Positions 14,666 to 22,288 of a stretch of 27,592 nt of DNA are shown here, in pieces. Made by a program: the position numbers and the translations under genes. The notes beneath the pieces were generated by a model. That model ran no database searches. It was given only the letters and a program-made list of their open reading frames with translations, and had not been told where the DNA came from. Origin of the DNA: CAYJXJ01 sp964374095 (GTDB lineage Bacteria; Elusimicrobiota; Elusimicrobia; UBA1565; UBA9628); assembly GCA_964374095.1 (NCBI GenBank), contig CAYJXJ010000049.1, positions 1 through 27,592 of the forward strand, given 5' to 3'. Every line of letters starts with the position of its first letter. Position 1 is the first letter of the stretch.

Positions 14666-16590
14666 GCCGGCGCTTCTGGCTCGGCGCCGCGATCTTCTCG
14701 GCCTTGGTCGCCGCCCGAAACCCGGGTTTCTGGGGCTACGCGCTCGGCACGCCCGGGGCGCTGACTCTGGCCTCGATAGGCTCCAGCCAAGCTTTCAACG
14801 CGGTCTCGATCTTTTTGGCCATCGTCATGGCCGCCGCGGCCACGGCCGGGGGGGCGGCTATTCGCAGGCTCCCGCCGGACTCGACCCTCGCATACGTGGA
14901 GGCCTTCGCCCTGGGGCTGGGCGCTTTAGGCCTGGCGTTCCTCTTGTATGGACTCGGGAGCGGCTACGACCCCGCGGCGCTGATCGTTCTTGTCGGGATT
15001 TTTGCGTTGGTCGGAGGCCTCGCCCTCAATCCCAGGGAAGAAATCGCGCGCCTGTTGCGGCGTCCACAACCCGTCCCTTGGCCCGCGCACCCCGCGGCCC
15101 CGGTACTGGGGGCGCTTCTGGCTTTCTGCGTTTGGCACGTCCTTTGCCTGGCGTTGGCCCCGGCCACCGAGTGGGACGTGCTGGCCTACCACTTGGCCCT
15201 TCCGAAGCTCTACCTGCGCGCCGAGCGGATCATCGCGGTCCCCTGGCTGGTCCATAGCCATTGGCCGCACCTCGCCGAGGTACTCTACGGAGCGCCCCTG
15301 GCTCTGGGCTCCGAGAGCGGCGCCGCCGCGCTGCACGCCCTCGCCTGCCTAGGCCTGGCCGCGGCCGCCTGGGACTGGGGCCGCCGGCGCCTCGATGCTG
15401 CCAGCGCGGGATTGGGAGCCTGCCTGTTGGCCGCCCAGCCCCTCTTCCTTAGATTCGCCGGGACCGCTCACAGCGACGGGCTCATGGCTCTGTTCTTCTT
15501 CCTAGGGGCCGCGTCCTTGTGGGATTGGGTGGGCGCGGGAGGAACGCACCGTCTCGTCCGCGCTGGAGTCTTCGCCGGCCTTTGCGCGTCGAGCAAGCTC
15601 CCTGGCCTGGTTCTTGCCGCGGGACTGACCTTGAGTTTGCTGTGGCGCGGCCGCCGCGCGCCGGGAGCCGCCCTCCGGCACGCCGCGGTCTTTTTCGGGG
15701 CGGCCATGGCCGTGGTCTCGCCCTGGTATCTCAAAACCTGGGCCGAGACCGGAAACCCCGTCTGGCCCTTCTTCTCGGAGTTTCTGGGCGGCAATGCCGG
15801 GGCCGAGATCATCGAGGCCCCCTATTTGGCCAGCTCGCGCTGGATGTGGCCGCCGGAGGCGGACCTGCTGACGCGTTACGGAGCGCAATTTCTGCTCCTG
15901 CCCTTGGCGGTCCTGGGGACCCTGGCCCGCGCCCGCCTCCCCGAATCCCTGCGGTTCATGCTTTTCCCCTTGTGGCTCTACCTCCCGTTCGTGATCCGCC
16001 AACATGAAGCCTGGCGCTTCATGTGGCCTTTCCTTCCCGCCCTCTGCTTGAGCCTGGCGTGGTGGGGCCGGCAGGCCTGGTCGCGGGCCGGCGCGCCCCG
16101 CGCCGCGGCGCTCGCGGCTTTGGCCTTAGCCCTCTGGCCCGGCGTGAGCGCCACGCAGAACAATCAACTCTTCGCGGCGCTGGGAGCGGGATCCGCGGCC
16201 GCGCCGGGCGAACCCCCGCGGGAACTCTACCGCGCCAAGGCCATCCCGGGCTATCAAGCCCTGCGGGCGGCCGCGCGGGCGCTCGGACCGCAGGAGCGGA
16301 TGCTGCTCTTCCGGGAGATCCGGGGCTACCTGCTGGAGGCCGACTATGTCTGGGGAGACCCCCTCAACCAGGGTCTGATCCCCTACGCCCGGATCGACGG
16401 CGTTTCGGAACTGCGCGCCCGGCTGCGCGCGTTGGGGATCACGCACGTCCTTGTCAACGCCGGACTGCCCCTCTACGGGCCTTCGCCCGGCTACTATTCG
16501 CCCCGGGTGCTGTCACTGATGTCCGGAGTGCTGGCGGACTCGCCGGCGGTCCTCTCCCAGGAAGGCGTCGTCCTCCACGCCCTGCGCTAG
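14662..16590 (+). CDS. Second GT39-like polytopic glycosyltransferase
   Basis: 642 residues; starts within the stop of the preceding gene (ATGA). It has more than ten hydrophobic segments. The catalytic-loop motif ATEWDVLAYHLALPKLYL supplies Glu170 and Asp172, followed by VPWLVHSHWPH and a LLAAQPLFLRFAGTAHSDG segment typical of dolichyl-phosphate-mannose-like transferases. Residues from about 505 to the end form a soluble domain containing RELYRAKAIPGYQALR. It may add the next sugar to the same acceptor as its partner, or both may form one complex (inference). Its last 78 nt overlap the 3' end of the convergent hydrolase gene. Confidence 0.82.
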   Translation: MSRRFWLGAAIFSALVAARNPGFWGYALGTPGALTLASIGSSQAFNAVSIFLAIVMAAAATAGGAAIRRLPPDSTLAYVEAFALGLGALGLAFLLYGLGSGYDPAALIVLVGIFALVGGLALNPREEIARLLRRPQPVPWPAHPAAPVLGALLAFCVWHVLCLALAPATEWDVLAYHLALPKLYLRAERIIAVPWLVHSHWPHLAEVLYGAPLALGSESGAAALHALACLGLAAAAWDWGRRRLDAASAGLGACLLAAQPLFLRFAGTAHSDGLMALFFFLGAASLWDWVGAGGTHRLVRAGVFAGLCASSKLPGLVLAAGLTLSLLWRGRRAPGAALRHAAVFFGAAMAVVSPWYLKTWAETGNPVWPFFSEFLGGNAGAEIIEAPYLASSRWMWPPEADLLTRYGAQFLLLPLAVLGTLARARLPESLRFMLFPLWLYLPFVIRQHEAWRFMWPFLPALCLSLAWWGRQAWSRAGAPRAAALAALALALWPGVSATQNNQLFAALGAGSAAAPGEPPRELYRAKAIPGYQALRAAARALGPQERMLLFREIRGYLLEADYVWGDPLNQGLIPYARIDGVSELRARLRALGITHVLVNAGLPLYGPSPGYYSPRVLSLMSGVLADSPAVLSQEGVVLHALR

Positions 16591-17430
16591 CCGGCCGGCG
16601 AGGAAATCGACCACGCCGGGAGTACTGACCACGCAGTGCCCCTCCCCCTCCACGACGCGCAGCTCCACGTCCTTGCCGGCCGCCACGAGCTCGGAGGCCA
16701 GGCGCCCGGCCCCGGCGAGGAAGCCGTACTCGTCGCGGTTTCCGATCTCGATGAGGATGGGCGGAACCCCGGGACGCTTGGCCAGTTCCCATGGCGAGCT
16801 TCGCGCCCGGCCTTGGGGGTCCGGGAAGTACTTGTTCCAAAGCCCAACGGCGTACGAAAGACGCCTTCCGTCCGCCCCGGTCCGGGCGCGAAAATCCATG
16901 AGGTCGGAATCCTTGGGATCATCCGGCAGGTCGAGCAAACCCGGGCAGGAGAGCACCGCGCCCGCCCAGCGGTCGGGACGGCGCGTGAGAAGCTGCACGG
17001 CGTTAAAGCCTCCCATGGAGAGACCCCAAAGCAAGCGGCGCCGCGGGGCTCCGGTCCGGGCCTCGATGAAGGGCATGACCGTGGAGATAAAGACGTCGGC
17101 GGGGATGGTCTTGCCCAAGGCTTCCTGCGAAATAAAGTGGATCTTCCCGAAGGAGACGGCCGCCACCGCCGGGGGGCGCAGGCCCTTGCCGCGCATCAGC
17201 TTGAAAAATTCCTCGGCCACGGGCCAGCGGATCCAGCCCTTGTGGGTGTCGCCCGCTCCGTGGAGGAAGTAGAGGACGTCCTCGGCCCGCTCCCCCACGG
17301 GCTCGAAGAGGCAGTACTTAAACCCCGGACCGCGGCCGCAGGTCCAGGAGGCCTGGGCGGCGAGTCCTTGGGGCGGGCCGGCGGACGCGGCGGGCGCCAT
17401 CAGGAGGAGCGCGGCGAGGGCGCTCCTCAC
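16513..17430 (-). CDS. Secreted alpha/beta hydrolase (esterase family)
   Basis: 305 residues from the GTG at 17430, which overlaps the stop of the upstream gene (GTGA) and begins a signal peptide (residues 1-17, ending AASA-GP). The frame extends further upstream but without signal logic. The fold has LYFLHGAGD (oxyanion-loop region, residues 54-61), nucleophile Ser138 in GLSMGG, Asp233 (GNRDEYGF) and His265 (GEGHCV). This resembles the feruloyl-esterase/S-formylglutathione-hydrolase-like and PHB-depolymerase-like esterases exported to the periplasm. Substrate unknown. Its 3' end overlaps that of the convergent GT39-like gene by 78 nt; the residues encoded there (about 280-305) follow the last core helix and are polar, so they may be a late extension. 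Confidence 0.85.
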   Translation of the reverse strand: MRSALAALLLMAPAASAGPPQGLAAQASWTCGRGPGFKYCLFEPVGERAEDVLYFLHGAGDTHKGWIRWPVAEEFFKLMRGKGLRPPAVAAVSFGKIHFISQEALGKTIPADVFISTVMPFIEARTGAPRRRLLWGLSMGGFNAVQLLTRRPDRWAGAVLSCPGLLDLPDDPKDSDLMDFRARTGADGRRLSYAVGLWNKYFPDPQGRARSSPWELAKRPGVPPILIEIGNRDEYGFLAGAGRLASELVAAGKDVELRVVEGEGHCVVSTPGVVDFLAGRLAQGVEDDAFLGEDRRRVRQHSGHQ

Positions 17431-18398
17431 GCGAGCCTCGCCGGCTCTGCATCGTAAGGATCCCACGCGGGAGGAGCCGCGCGCAGGATGTCCAAGACCA
17501 GGGCGCGAAGCTCCCGCGGCGAGAGGCGGCTGTTCCCCCCGCCCTCGAGCCGCAAGGCCGGCGTGATATCATCGACGCCTTCAAAGACCCAGCGCGCGCC
17601 GCCGCGCTCAAGTTCGGTGAGCCTCCGGGCAAGGGGTCCAAGGTCCACGCGAGGCTGGGGTCCGCGCACGACGCACTGCACCCAGCTTTCGTAGCGGTAG
17701 CGCAGTTCGTAACGCCGGCCTTGAATCACCAGCAGGCGATAGCCCTTGGCCGCGTTGCGCAGCGCCATCGGGTGCAGGTCCAGGCCCTCGGGCATGGTCA
17801 CGATGCAGAGATCAACTTCAGGGACTTCCTCCAGAACGACTCGGCCGCCTCGCATTTGCTTTTCGGATTCCTCAAGCCGGGAGACGCCCTCCTGCCATAG
17901 GGCCCGGAACCTGTCCGGTCGCCCGAGGATCTCCGGCAGGAGCCGCAGGGCCTGCTGGTAAAGACCCGCGGTTTGCGCCGCGCCGCTGAGACGAAACACC
18001 CCGGCGTCCAGGATCGACCGCCGGGAATCACCGATTGACCCGAGCGCGATCGCCAGCCGCGCCCCCTCCCGGGTCTTGAAGGTCCCGAAATCGCCGGCCG
18101 CGGCCGCGTCCTCCAACAGCGCCCGATGAGGCATGGCATCGTCGGGCGCCGTCAGCGCGAAGATTGAGATCAGCCCGTCCTCATCGAAGTGATTATTCGA
18201 CGCCGCCCGCGCGGGAACGCGCGCGGCCGGGGTCTCCAGGTACCGGAAGACGATCTCGGCGGAAAGGTCCGCTTTAAGGGAGCGCGGCGTTCCGGACTTC
18301 GGCCAATGCGACAGGCACAGGAGCGTATCCTCGCGGGGCGGGCCGTCCGCGATGATATGCGGCACCCCCGCGAGTTCGTCGTAGGCATGAAAGCGCAT
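17427..18398 (-). CDS. Conserved protein of unknown function, DUF6687-like
   Basis: 323 residues from the ATG at 18398; a GTG at 18407 is possible. There is no Shine-Dalgarno, and a perfect TATAAT lies 15 nt upstream, so the mRNA leader would be very short or absent. The N-terminus FHAYDELAGVPHIIADG, LCLSHWPKSGTP, ADLSAEIVFRYL and NNHFDEDGLISIFAL match my memory of the DUF6687 family. The NHFDEDG motif (residues 69-75) resembles the metal-binding H-x-D-x-DG region of DHH-type phosphoesterases, so a metal-dependent hydrolase is possible (inference). No signal peptide. It is cotranslated with the exported esterase (GTGA) and divergent from nrdJ. Confidence 0.75.
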   Translation of the reverse strand: MRFHAYDELAGVPHIIADGPPREDTLLCLSHWPKSGTPRSLKADLSAEIVFRYLETPAARVPARAASNNHFDEDGLISIFALTAPDDAMPHRALLEDAAAAGDFGTFKTREGARLAIALGSIGDSRRSILDAGVFRLSGAAQTAGLYQQALRLLPEILGRPDRFRALWQEGVSRLEESEKQMRGGRVVLEEVPEVDLCIVTMPEGLDLHPMALRNAAKGYRLLVIQGRRYELRYRYESWVQCVVRGPQPRVDLGPLARRLTELERGGARWVFEGVDDITPALRLEGGGNSRLSPRELRALVLDILRAAPPAWDPYDAEPARLA

Positions 18399-18412
18399 CG
18401 CGGCCACGGGCT

Positions 18413-18418
18413 ATTATA
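18413..18418 (-). promoter_or_regulatory. -10 element of the DUF6687-like gene
   Basis: On the minus strand this is a perfect TATAAT, 15 nt before the ATG (complement of 18396-18398). No -35 better than two or three matches is seen at 16-18 nt spacing, so an activator may be needed. The position predicts a leader of under 10 nt. Confidence 0.5.
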
Positions 18419-18477
18419 ACAACACTGGCTTGGGCTGCTTGTCTTTTGACGCTCCGCGTCCCCGCAATTTTGAACGA

Positions 18478-18505
18478 ATGCAACTGTACGCGCGTACAGT
18501 TGCAT
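18478..18505. promoter_or_regulatory. Perfect 28-bp palindrome, LexA-like (SOS-box-like) operator
   Basis: Every base from 18478 to 18505 pairs with its mirror position. The centre reads CTGTACGCGCGTACAG, fitting the CTGT-N8-ACAG pattern of the E. coli-type LexA box, flanked by AA/TT. It lies between divergent promoters, 42 bp upstream of the nrdJ -35 and about 60 bp upstream of the -10 of the DUF6687-like gene. There is no loop and no T-run, which makes a terminator less likely than a dimeric-protein site. Confidence 0.55.
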
Positions 18506-18546
18506 GGCCCGCCGCCGATCGGCCGGCGTCCTCTTCGTCGCAAAAT

Positions 18547-18575
18547 TTGACTTGAACCCGGTTGCGGGTTATAAT
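18547..18575 (+). promoter_or_regulatory. nrdJ promoter (sigma-70 type)
   Basis: TTGACT (18547-18552), a 17-bp spacer and TATAAT (18570-18575): eleven of twelve consensus bases at the ideal spacing. Transcription should start about 18582, giving a leader of roughly 33 nt that contains GAGGT before the ATG at 18615. This is the best promoter in the window. Confidence 0.85.
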
Positions 18576-18614
18576 CTCCGCGCCGTCTTCACCCATTTTT
18601 TTCGCGAGGTAGCC

Positions 18615-21476
18615 ATGAGTCGCGCCGAGACTTCGGCCCTTGCCGCCAGCGCCCTCCCCGAGGGCGTCAAGGACGGCTCGGGCTCCGCCCGGGAGGCCGC
18701 CCCTGCCGCGGCCGGCCTCATGATCCCGCGCCGCTTCACGGCGGCCGGACGCGACCCCTACGAGGACATCGCCTGGGAGAAGCGCGCCTGCGTCATCAAG
18801 GACTCCGACGGCACGGAGGTGTTCCGCGGCGCCGACGTCGAGGTCCCGGCCTTTTGGCCCCAGCTTTCGGCCGACATCGCGGCCTCCAAGTACTTGCGGC
18901 AAAACGGCGTGCCCGACGTCGGCCGCGAAACGTCCGTCCGGCAGCTCTTCGACCGCGTCGCCGGCGATATCCGCGCGGCGGGAGAGTCCTACGGCGGCTA
19001 CTTCGCCTCGGCGACGGACACCGAAGCCTTCGAGGCGGAACTGCGCCACATGCTCGCCCACCAGATGGGGGCGTTCAATTCGCCGGTCTTCTTCAACGTC
19101 GGGCTCTCTCGCTACGGCATCACGGGCTCCGGCGGCAACTGGGCGTGGGACCACGCCGCGGGCGCCGTGCGCCAGACCGAGGACGCCTACTCCCGCCCCC
19201 AGGCCTCGGCCTGCTTCATCCAGGCCCTGGACGACCATCTCTCCTCGATCTTCGAGCTTTCCAAGAACGAGGCGCGCATATTCAAGTACGGCTCGGGCTC
19301 GGGGACCAACTTCTCGCGCATCCGCTCCCGCTATGAGCGCCTCTCGACCGGCGGCGCCCCCTCGGGGCTCATGTTTTTCCTCGAGGTGCTCGACAAGGGC
19401 GCGGCCGCGGTCAAATCCGGCGGGGTCTCCCGAAGGGCGGCCAAGATGGTCTGCCTCGATATCGACCACCCGGAGATCGTTGATTTCATCCAGTGGAAGC
19501 AGCGCGAGGAGAAAAAGGTCGCGGTCTTGATCGCGGCGGGATATCCCTCGGACTTCAACGGCGAGGCCTACCGCACCGTGAGCGGGCAGAACTCGAATAA
19601 CTCCGTGCGCGTGCCCGACGCCTTTCTGCAAGCGGCTATCGACGGCCGACGCTGGAAGACGACCCTGCGCACGACCGGCGAGACCCATCAGGAACACGAC
19701 GCCTACAAGCTCCTCGCCACGATCAGCCAGGCCGCCTGGTCCTGCGCCGACCCGGGCCTGCAGTTCGACGACACGATCCAGGCCTGGCACACCTGTCCGG
19801 CCGCCGACCGGATCAGGGCGTCAAATCCCTGCAGCGAATTTCTATTCCTCGATGACACGGCCTGCAACCTGGCCTCCCTCAACCTGGTCAAGTTCCTGCG
19901 GCCCGACCGGTCCTTCGACGTGGAGGCTTACCGCCATGCCGCGAGGGTCTTTTTCCTCGCCCAGGAAATTCTCGTCGAACACTCTTCATACCCGACGGCC
20001 AAGATCGCGCAAAACTCCCACGACTACCGCCCGCTGGGATTGGGCTACTCGAACCTCGGGGCGCTCGTCATGCGCCTGGGCCTGCCCTACGACTCGGCGG
20101 GCGCGCGCGCGTGGGCCGGGGCCCTCACCGCGGTCCTGACCGGGACCGCGTACAAGACCTCGGCCGAGATGGCGGCCTCCAAGGGGGCCTTCGCGGGCTA
20201 TTCCAAGAACCGGGAGGCCATGCTCCAGGTCATCGCCAAGCACCGGGCCAAGGTGGAGGAGATCCCCGCGGGCTGTCCGGCGGATCTGGTCTCGGCGGCG
20301 CGCGCGGACTGGGACGCGGCGGCCTCGCAGGGACGGCGTTTCGGCTATCGCAACGCCCAGGCCAGCGTCCTGGCCCCGACCGGGACGATCGGCCTGCTCA
20401 TGGGCTGCGACACGACCGGCATCGAGCCGGAATTCGCCCTGGTCAAGATCAAAAAGCTCGCCGGCGGCGGCACGGTCACGATCGCCAACGAATCGGTCCG
20501 CGAGGCCCTCGCGGGCCTGGGGTATTCCGAGGAGGCCGCCGAGGCCGCGGCCGAGCACATCGCCTCCACGGGCGGGGTGGCGGGCGCGCCCGGCCTCAAG
20601 GCCGAACACCTGGCCGTTTTCGACTGCGCCAACCCCTGCGGAACGGGGACGCGCTTCATCGAGCCCCTCGGACATGTCCGCATGATGGCCGCGGCCCAGC
20701 CCTTCCTCTCCGGGGCGATCTCAAAGACCGTCAACCTTCCGCACAAATCCACCGTGGCCGACATCGAGCGGGTCTACCTGGAAGCCTGGCGGTTGGGCCT
20801 CAAGGCCATCGCGGTCTATCGCGACGGCTGCAAGCTCTCCCAACCCTTGGCCGTGTCGGGGTCCAAGGAGGAAACCCCTACCCCCGAGGCCAAGACCGCC
20901 CAAGCGGTGCTCGAGAAGCGGTGGCTGCCCCAGCGGCGCAACGGCTTCACCCTGGAACTCTCGCTGGGCGGGCAGAGGTTTCTGCTGCGCACGGGCGAAT
21001 ATGAAGATGGCGCCATCGGCGAGTTTTTCATCGAGGGTGGAAAACCGGGCTCGCCTTTGGCGGCACTCCTATCGGCCTTCGCCACCTCCTCTTCTTTGGG
21101 CCTGCAGCACGGCGTGCCCCTCGAGGAGCTCGTCGAGCGCTTCACCTTCACCAAGTTCGAGCCCATGGGCCCGGTCCAGCACCCCTATATCAAGCAGGCG
21201 GGTTCGATCCTCGATCTGGTGTTCCGCATTCTGGGCGTCGAGTACCTGGGCCGCGATGACCTCGCCCAGGTCAAGCCCCCGCGCAAGGGCGCCAAGACCT
21301 CCCGCAAGTCAGCCTCTTCCAAGAGGCCCGGTCCCCCGCCCTCCGACGCCATCGACGCTCAGGCCTCACGCATGATGGGAGACGCCCCCCTCTGCCATAC
21401 CTGCGGGCACATCACGGTGAGAAACGCCTCCTGCTACATGTGCCTCAACTGCGGCAACTCGCTGGGCTGCTCCTGA
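18615..21476 (+). CDS. nrdJ: Adenosylcobalamin-dependent (class II) ribonucleotide reductase
   Basis: 953 residues from the ATG at 18615. The reading frame is open from before the promoter, but the -10 lies inside that extension and GAGGT (18606-18610) precedes this ATG. It reduces ribonucleotides to deoxyribonucleotides using a cobalamin-generated thiyl radical, without needing oxygen. Visible motifs: QASACFIQ (one redox cysteine), the radical-site N-x-C-x-E with Asn404, Cys406 and Glu408 (NPCSEF), LAPTGTIGLLMGCDTTGIEP, and the late FDCANPCGTGTRF. Residues from about 770 form the C-terminal extension common in long NrdJ proteins, ending in a cysteine-rich zinc-ribbon-like tail (CHTCG, then CYMCLNCG and a final Cys). 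That tail probably shuttles electrons to the active site. Transcribed alone from a strong promoter. Confidence 0.95.
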   Translation: MSRAETSALAASALPEGVKDGSGSAREAAPAAAGLMIPRRFTAAGRDPYEDIAWEKRACVIKDSDGTEVFRGADVEVPAFWPQLSADIAASKYLRQNGVPDVGRETSVRQLFDRVAGDIRAAGESYGGYFASATDTEAFEAELRHMLAHQMGAFNSPVFFNVGLSRYGITGSGGNWAWDHAAGAVRQTEDAYSRPQASACFIQALDDHLSSIFELSKNEARIFKYGSGSGTNFSRIRSRYERLSTGGAPSGLMFFLEVLDKGAAAVKSGGVSRRAAKMVCLDIDHPEIVDFIQWKQREEKKVAVLIAAGYPSDFNGEAYRTVSGQNSNNSVRVPDAFLQAAIDGRRWKTTLRTTGETHQEHDAYKLLATISQAAWSCADPGLQFDDTIQAWHTCPAADRIRASNPCSEFLFLDDTACNLASLNLVKFLRPDRSFDVEAYRHAARVFFLAQEILVEHSSYPTAKIAQNSHDYRPLGLGYSNLGALVMRLGLPYDSAGARAWAGALTAVLTGTAYKTSAEMAASKGAFAGYSKNREAMLQVIAKHRAKVEEIPAGCPADLVSAARADWDAAASQGRRFGYRNAQASVLAPTGTIGLLMGCDTTGIEPEFALVKIKKLAGGGTVTIANESVREALAGLGYSEEAAEAAAEHIASTGGVAGAPGLKAEHLAVFDCANPCGTGTRFIEPLGHVRMMAAAQPFLSGAISKTVNLPHKSTVADIERVYLEAWRLGLKAIAVYRDGCKLSQPLAVSGSKEETPTPEAKTAQAVLEKRWLPQRRNGFTLELSLGGQRFLLRTGEYEDGAIGEFFIEGGKPGSPLAALLSAFATSSSLGLQHGVPLEELVERFTFTKFEPMGPVQHPYIKQAGSILDLVFRILGVEYLGRDDLAQVKPPRKGAKTSRKSASSKRPGPPPSDAIDAQASRMMGDAPLCHTCGHITVRNASCYMCLNCGNSLGCS

Positions 21477-21483
21477 GCCGCGG

Positions 21484-21507
21484 CGCGACTGCCGCGCGGC
21501 AGTCGCG
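21484..21507. terminator. Perfect 24-bp palindrome just after nrdJ
   Basis: CGCGACTGCCGC is followed at once by its reverse complement. It lies 7 nt after the nrdJ stop. RNA would form a 10-bp hairpin with a tiny loop. No T-run follows, so termination would be of the U-tract-less type, or the element protects the mRNA end. Confidence 0.45.
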
Positions 21508-21552
21508 GGCCGGGAGATAAGGCCTGCTTACGGCCCCCACCAACCCGTGTCG

Positions 21553-21578
21553 GATCAATGTGTTTTAGAACATCGATC
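21553..21578. repeat. Second stem-loop in the nrdJ/hydrolase convergent gap
   Basis: GATCAATGT (21553-21561) pairs with ACATCGATC (21570-21578) with one mismatch around an 8-nt, T-rich loop. It is one of three inverted repeats stacked in 21477-21621, where two genes converge. Confidence 0.4.
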
Positions 21579-21597
21579 CTGCCGGAGCCGGCCCGGT

Positions 21598-21618
21598 TAC
21601 CTCCACCGGTGGAGGTAG
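21598..21618. repeat. Dispersed palindrome, copy 2 (possible bidirectional terminator)
   Basis: A 20-bp perfect palindrome (21598-21617) with centre CCTCCACCGGTGGAGG; positions 21600-21618 are identical to 6893-6911. Outer words CGGTTA (21594-21599) and TAACCG add a second, offset stem. It sits 4 nt from the stop of the minus-strand dienelactone hydrolase gene and downstream of nrdJ, a position that would suit a shared terminator. Confidence 0.6.
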
Positions 21619-21621
21619 AAG

Positions 21622-22272
21622 TTAACCGAGGTTCTCCCGAAAAAAATCGAGCAGCCGCGCCCAGACCTTCCGCGCGGTCTCGGCGTGATAGACCTGCGGC
21701 CGCGAGTCGTTGAAAAAGGCGTGATCGACCCCGGGATGAACCGTGAACTCGGTCCTCACCCCGTGCTTCTTTAGGTCCGCTTCCAGCGCGCGGGCGACCG
21801 CCGGGGTCACGTAGGCGTCCTTTTCCGCGAAAATCCCCAGCACCGGACAGCGCACGCCGGAGAGGTCGGGCTTGACGCTGGGATGTATCCCGTAGAAGTC
21901 GGCGCAGGCCCCGATCTCGGGAAAGCGCGAGGCCGCGTAGAGCGCGAGCTGGCCTCCCATGCAGAAGCCCATCACCCCGACCTTGGGCGCGGCGACGGCG
22001 GGATGCTCCCGCAGCCGGCGCACCGCCGCGCCCAGGTCGCGGGCGGCCGATTCGATGTTGAGCGCCATCATCAGGCGCCCGGCCTCATCCGGGGACTGGC
22101 CCACCTCCCCGTGGTAGAGATCGGGAGCCAGGGCCACGAAGCCCGCGTCCGCCAGCCGGTCGCAGACGTCCTGGATGTGCGGGACCAGCCCCCACCACTC
22201 CTGGAGCACGATCACCCCCGGGCCCGCGCCGGTCTTGGGAACCGCCTCATAATACTTCTCCAATTTGCCCAT
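21622..22272 (-). CDS. Dienelactone hydrolase family protein
   Basis: 216 residues, no signal peptide. It is an alpha/beta hydrolase with a cysteine nucleophile, Cys104 in GFCMGG, Asp152 (EKDAYV) and His184 (GVDHAFF), plus the conserved QEWWGL (Glu25) near the start. All match carboxymethylenebutenolidase-type enzymes in order and spacing, and the length is typical. The classical reaction hydrolyses dienelactone to maleylacetate, but no aromatic-degradation genes are nearby, so another ester or lactone may be the substrate. It follows the beta-lactamase-fold gene by 16 nt on the same strand. Confidence 0.9.
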   Translation of the reverse strand: MGKLEKYYEAVPKTGAGPGVIVLQEWWGLVPHIQDVCDRLADAGFVALAPDLYHGEVGQSPDEAGRLMMALNIESAARDLGAAVRRLREHPAVAAPKVGVMGFCMGGQLALYAASRFPEIGACADFYGIHPSVKPDLSGVRCPVLGIFAEKDAYVTPAVARALEADLKKHGVRTEFTVHPGVDHAFFNDSRPQVYHAETARKVWARLLDFFRENLG

Positions 22273-22288
22273 GGGAAAAGTCTAGCGC

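Noticed and set aside
18478..18505. Reading the palindrome upstream of nrdJ as an intrinsic terminator or a B12 riboswitch part
   Set aside because: There is no T-run and no B12-box, and the predicted nrdJ leader of about 33 nt is far too short for a cobalamin riboswitch.
18414..19790. 458-residue minus-strand frame antisense to the start of nrdJ
   Set aside because: A long antisense frame is expected in GC-rich coding DNA. It has no domain pattern and would cross the divergent promoters.
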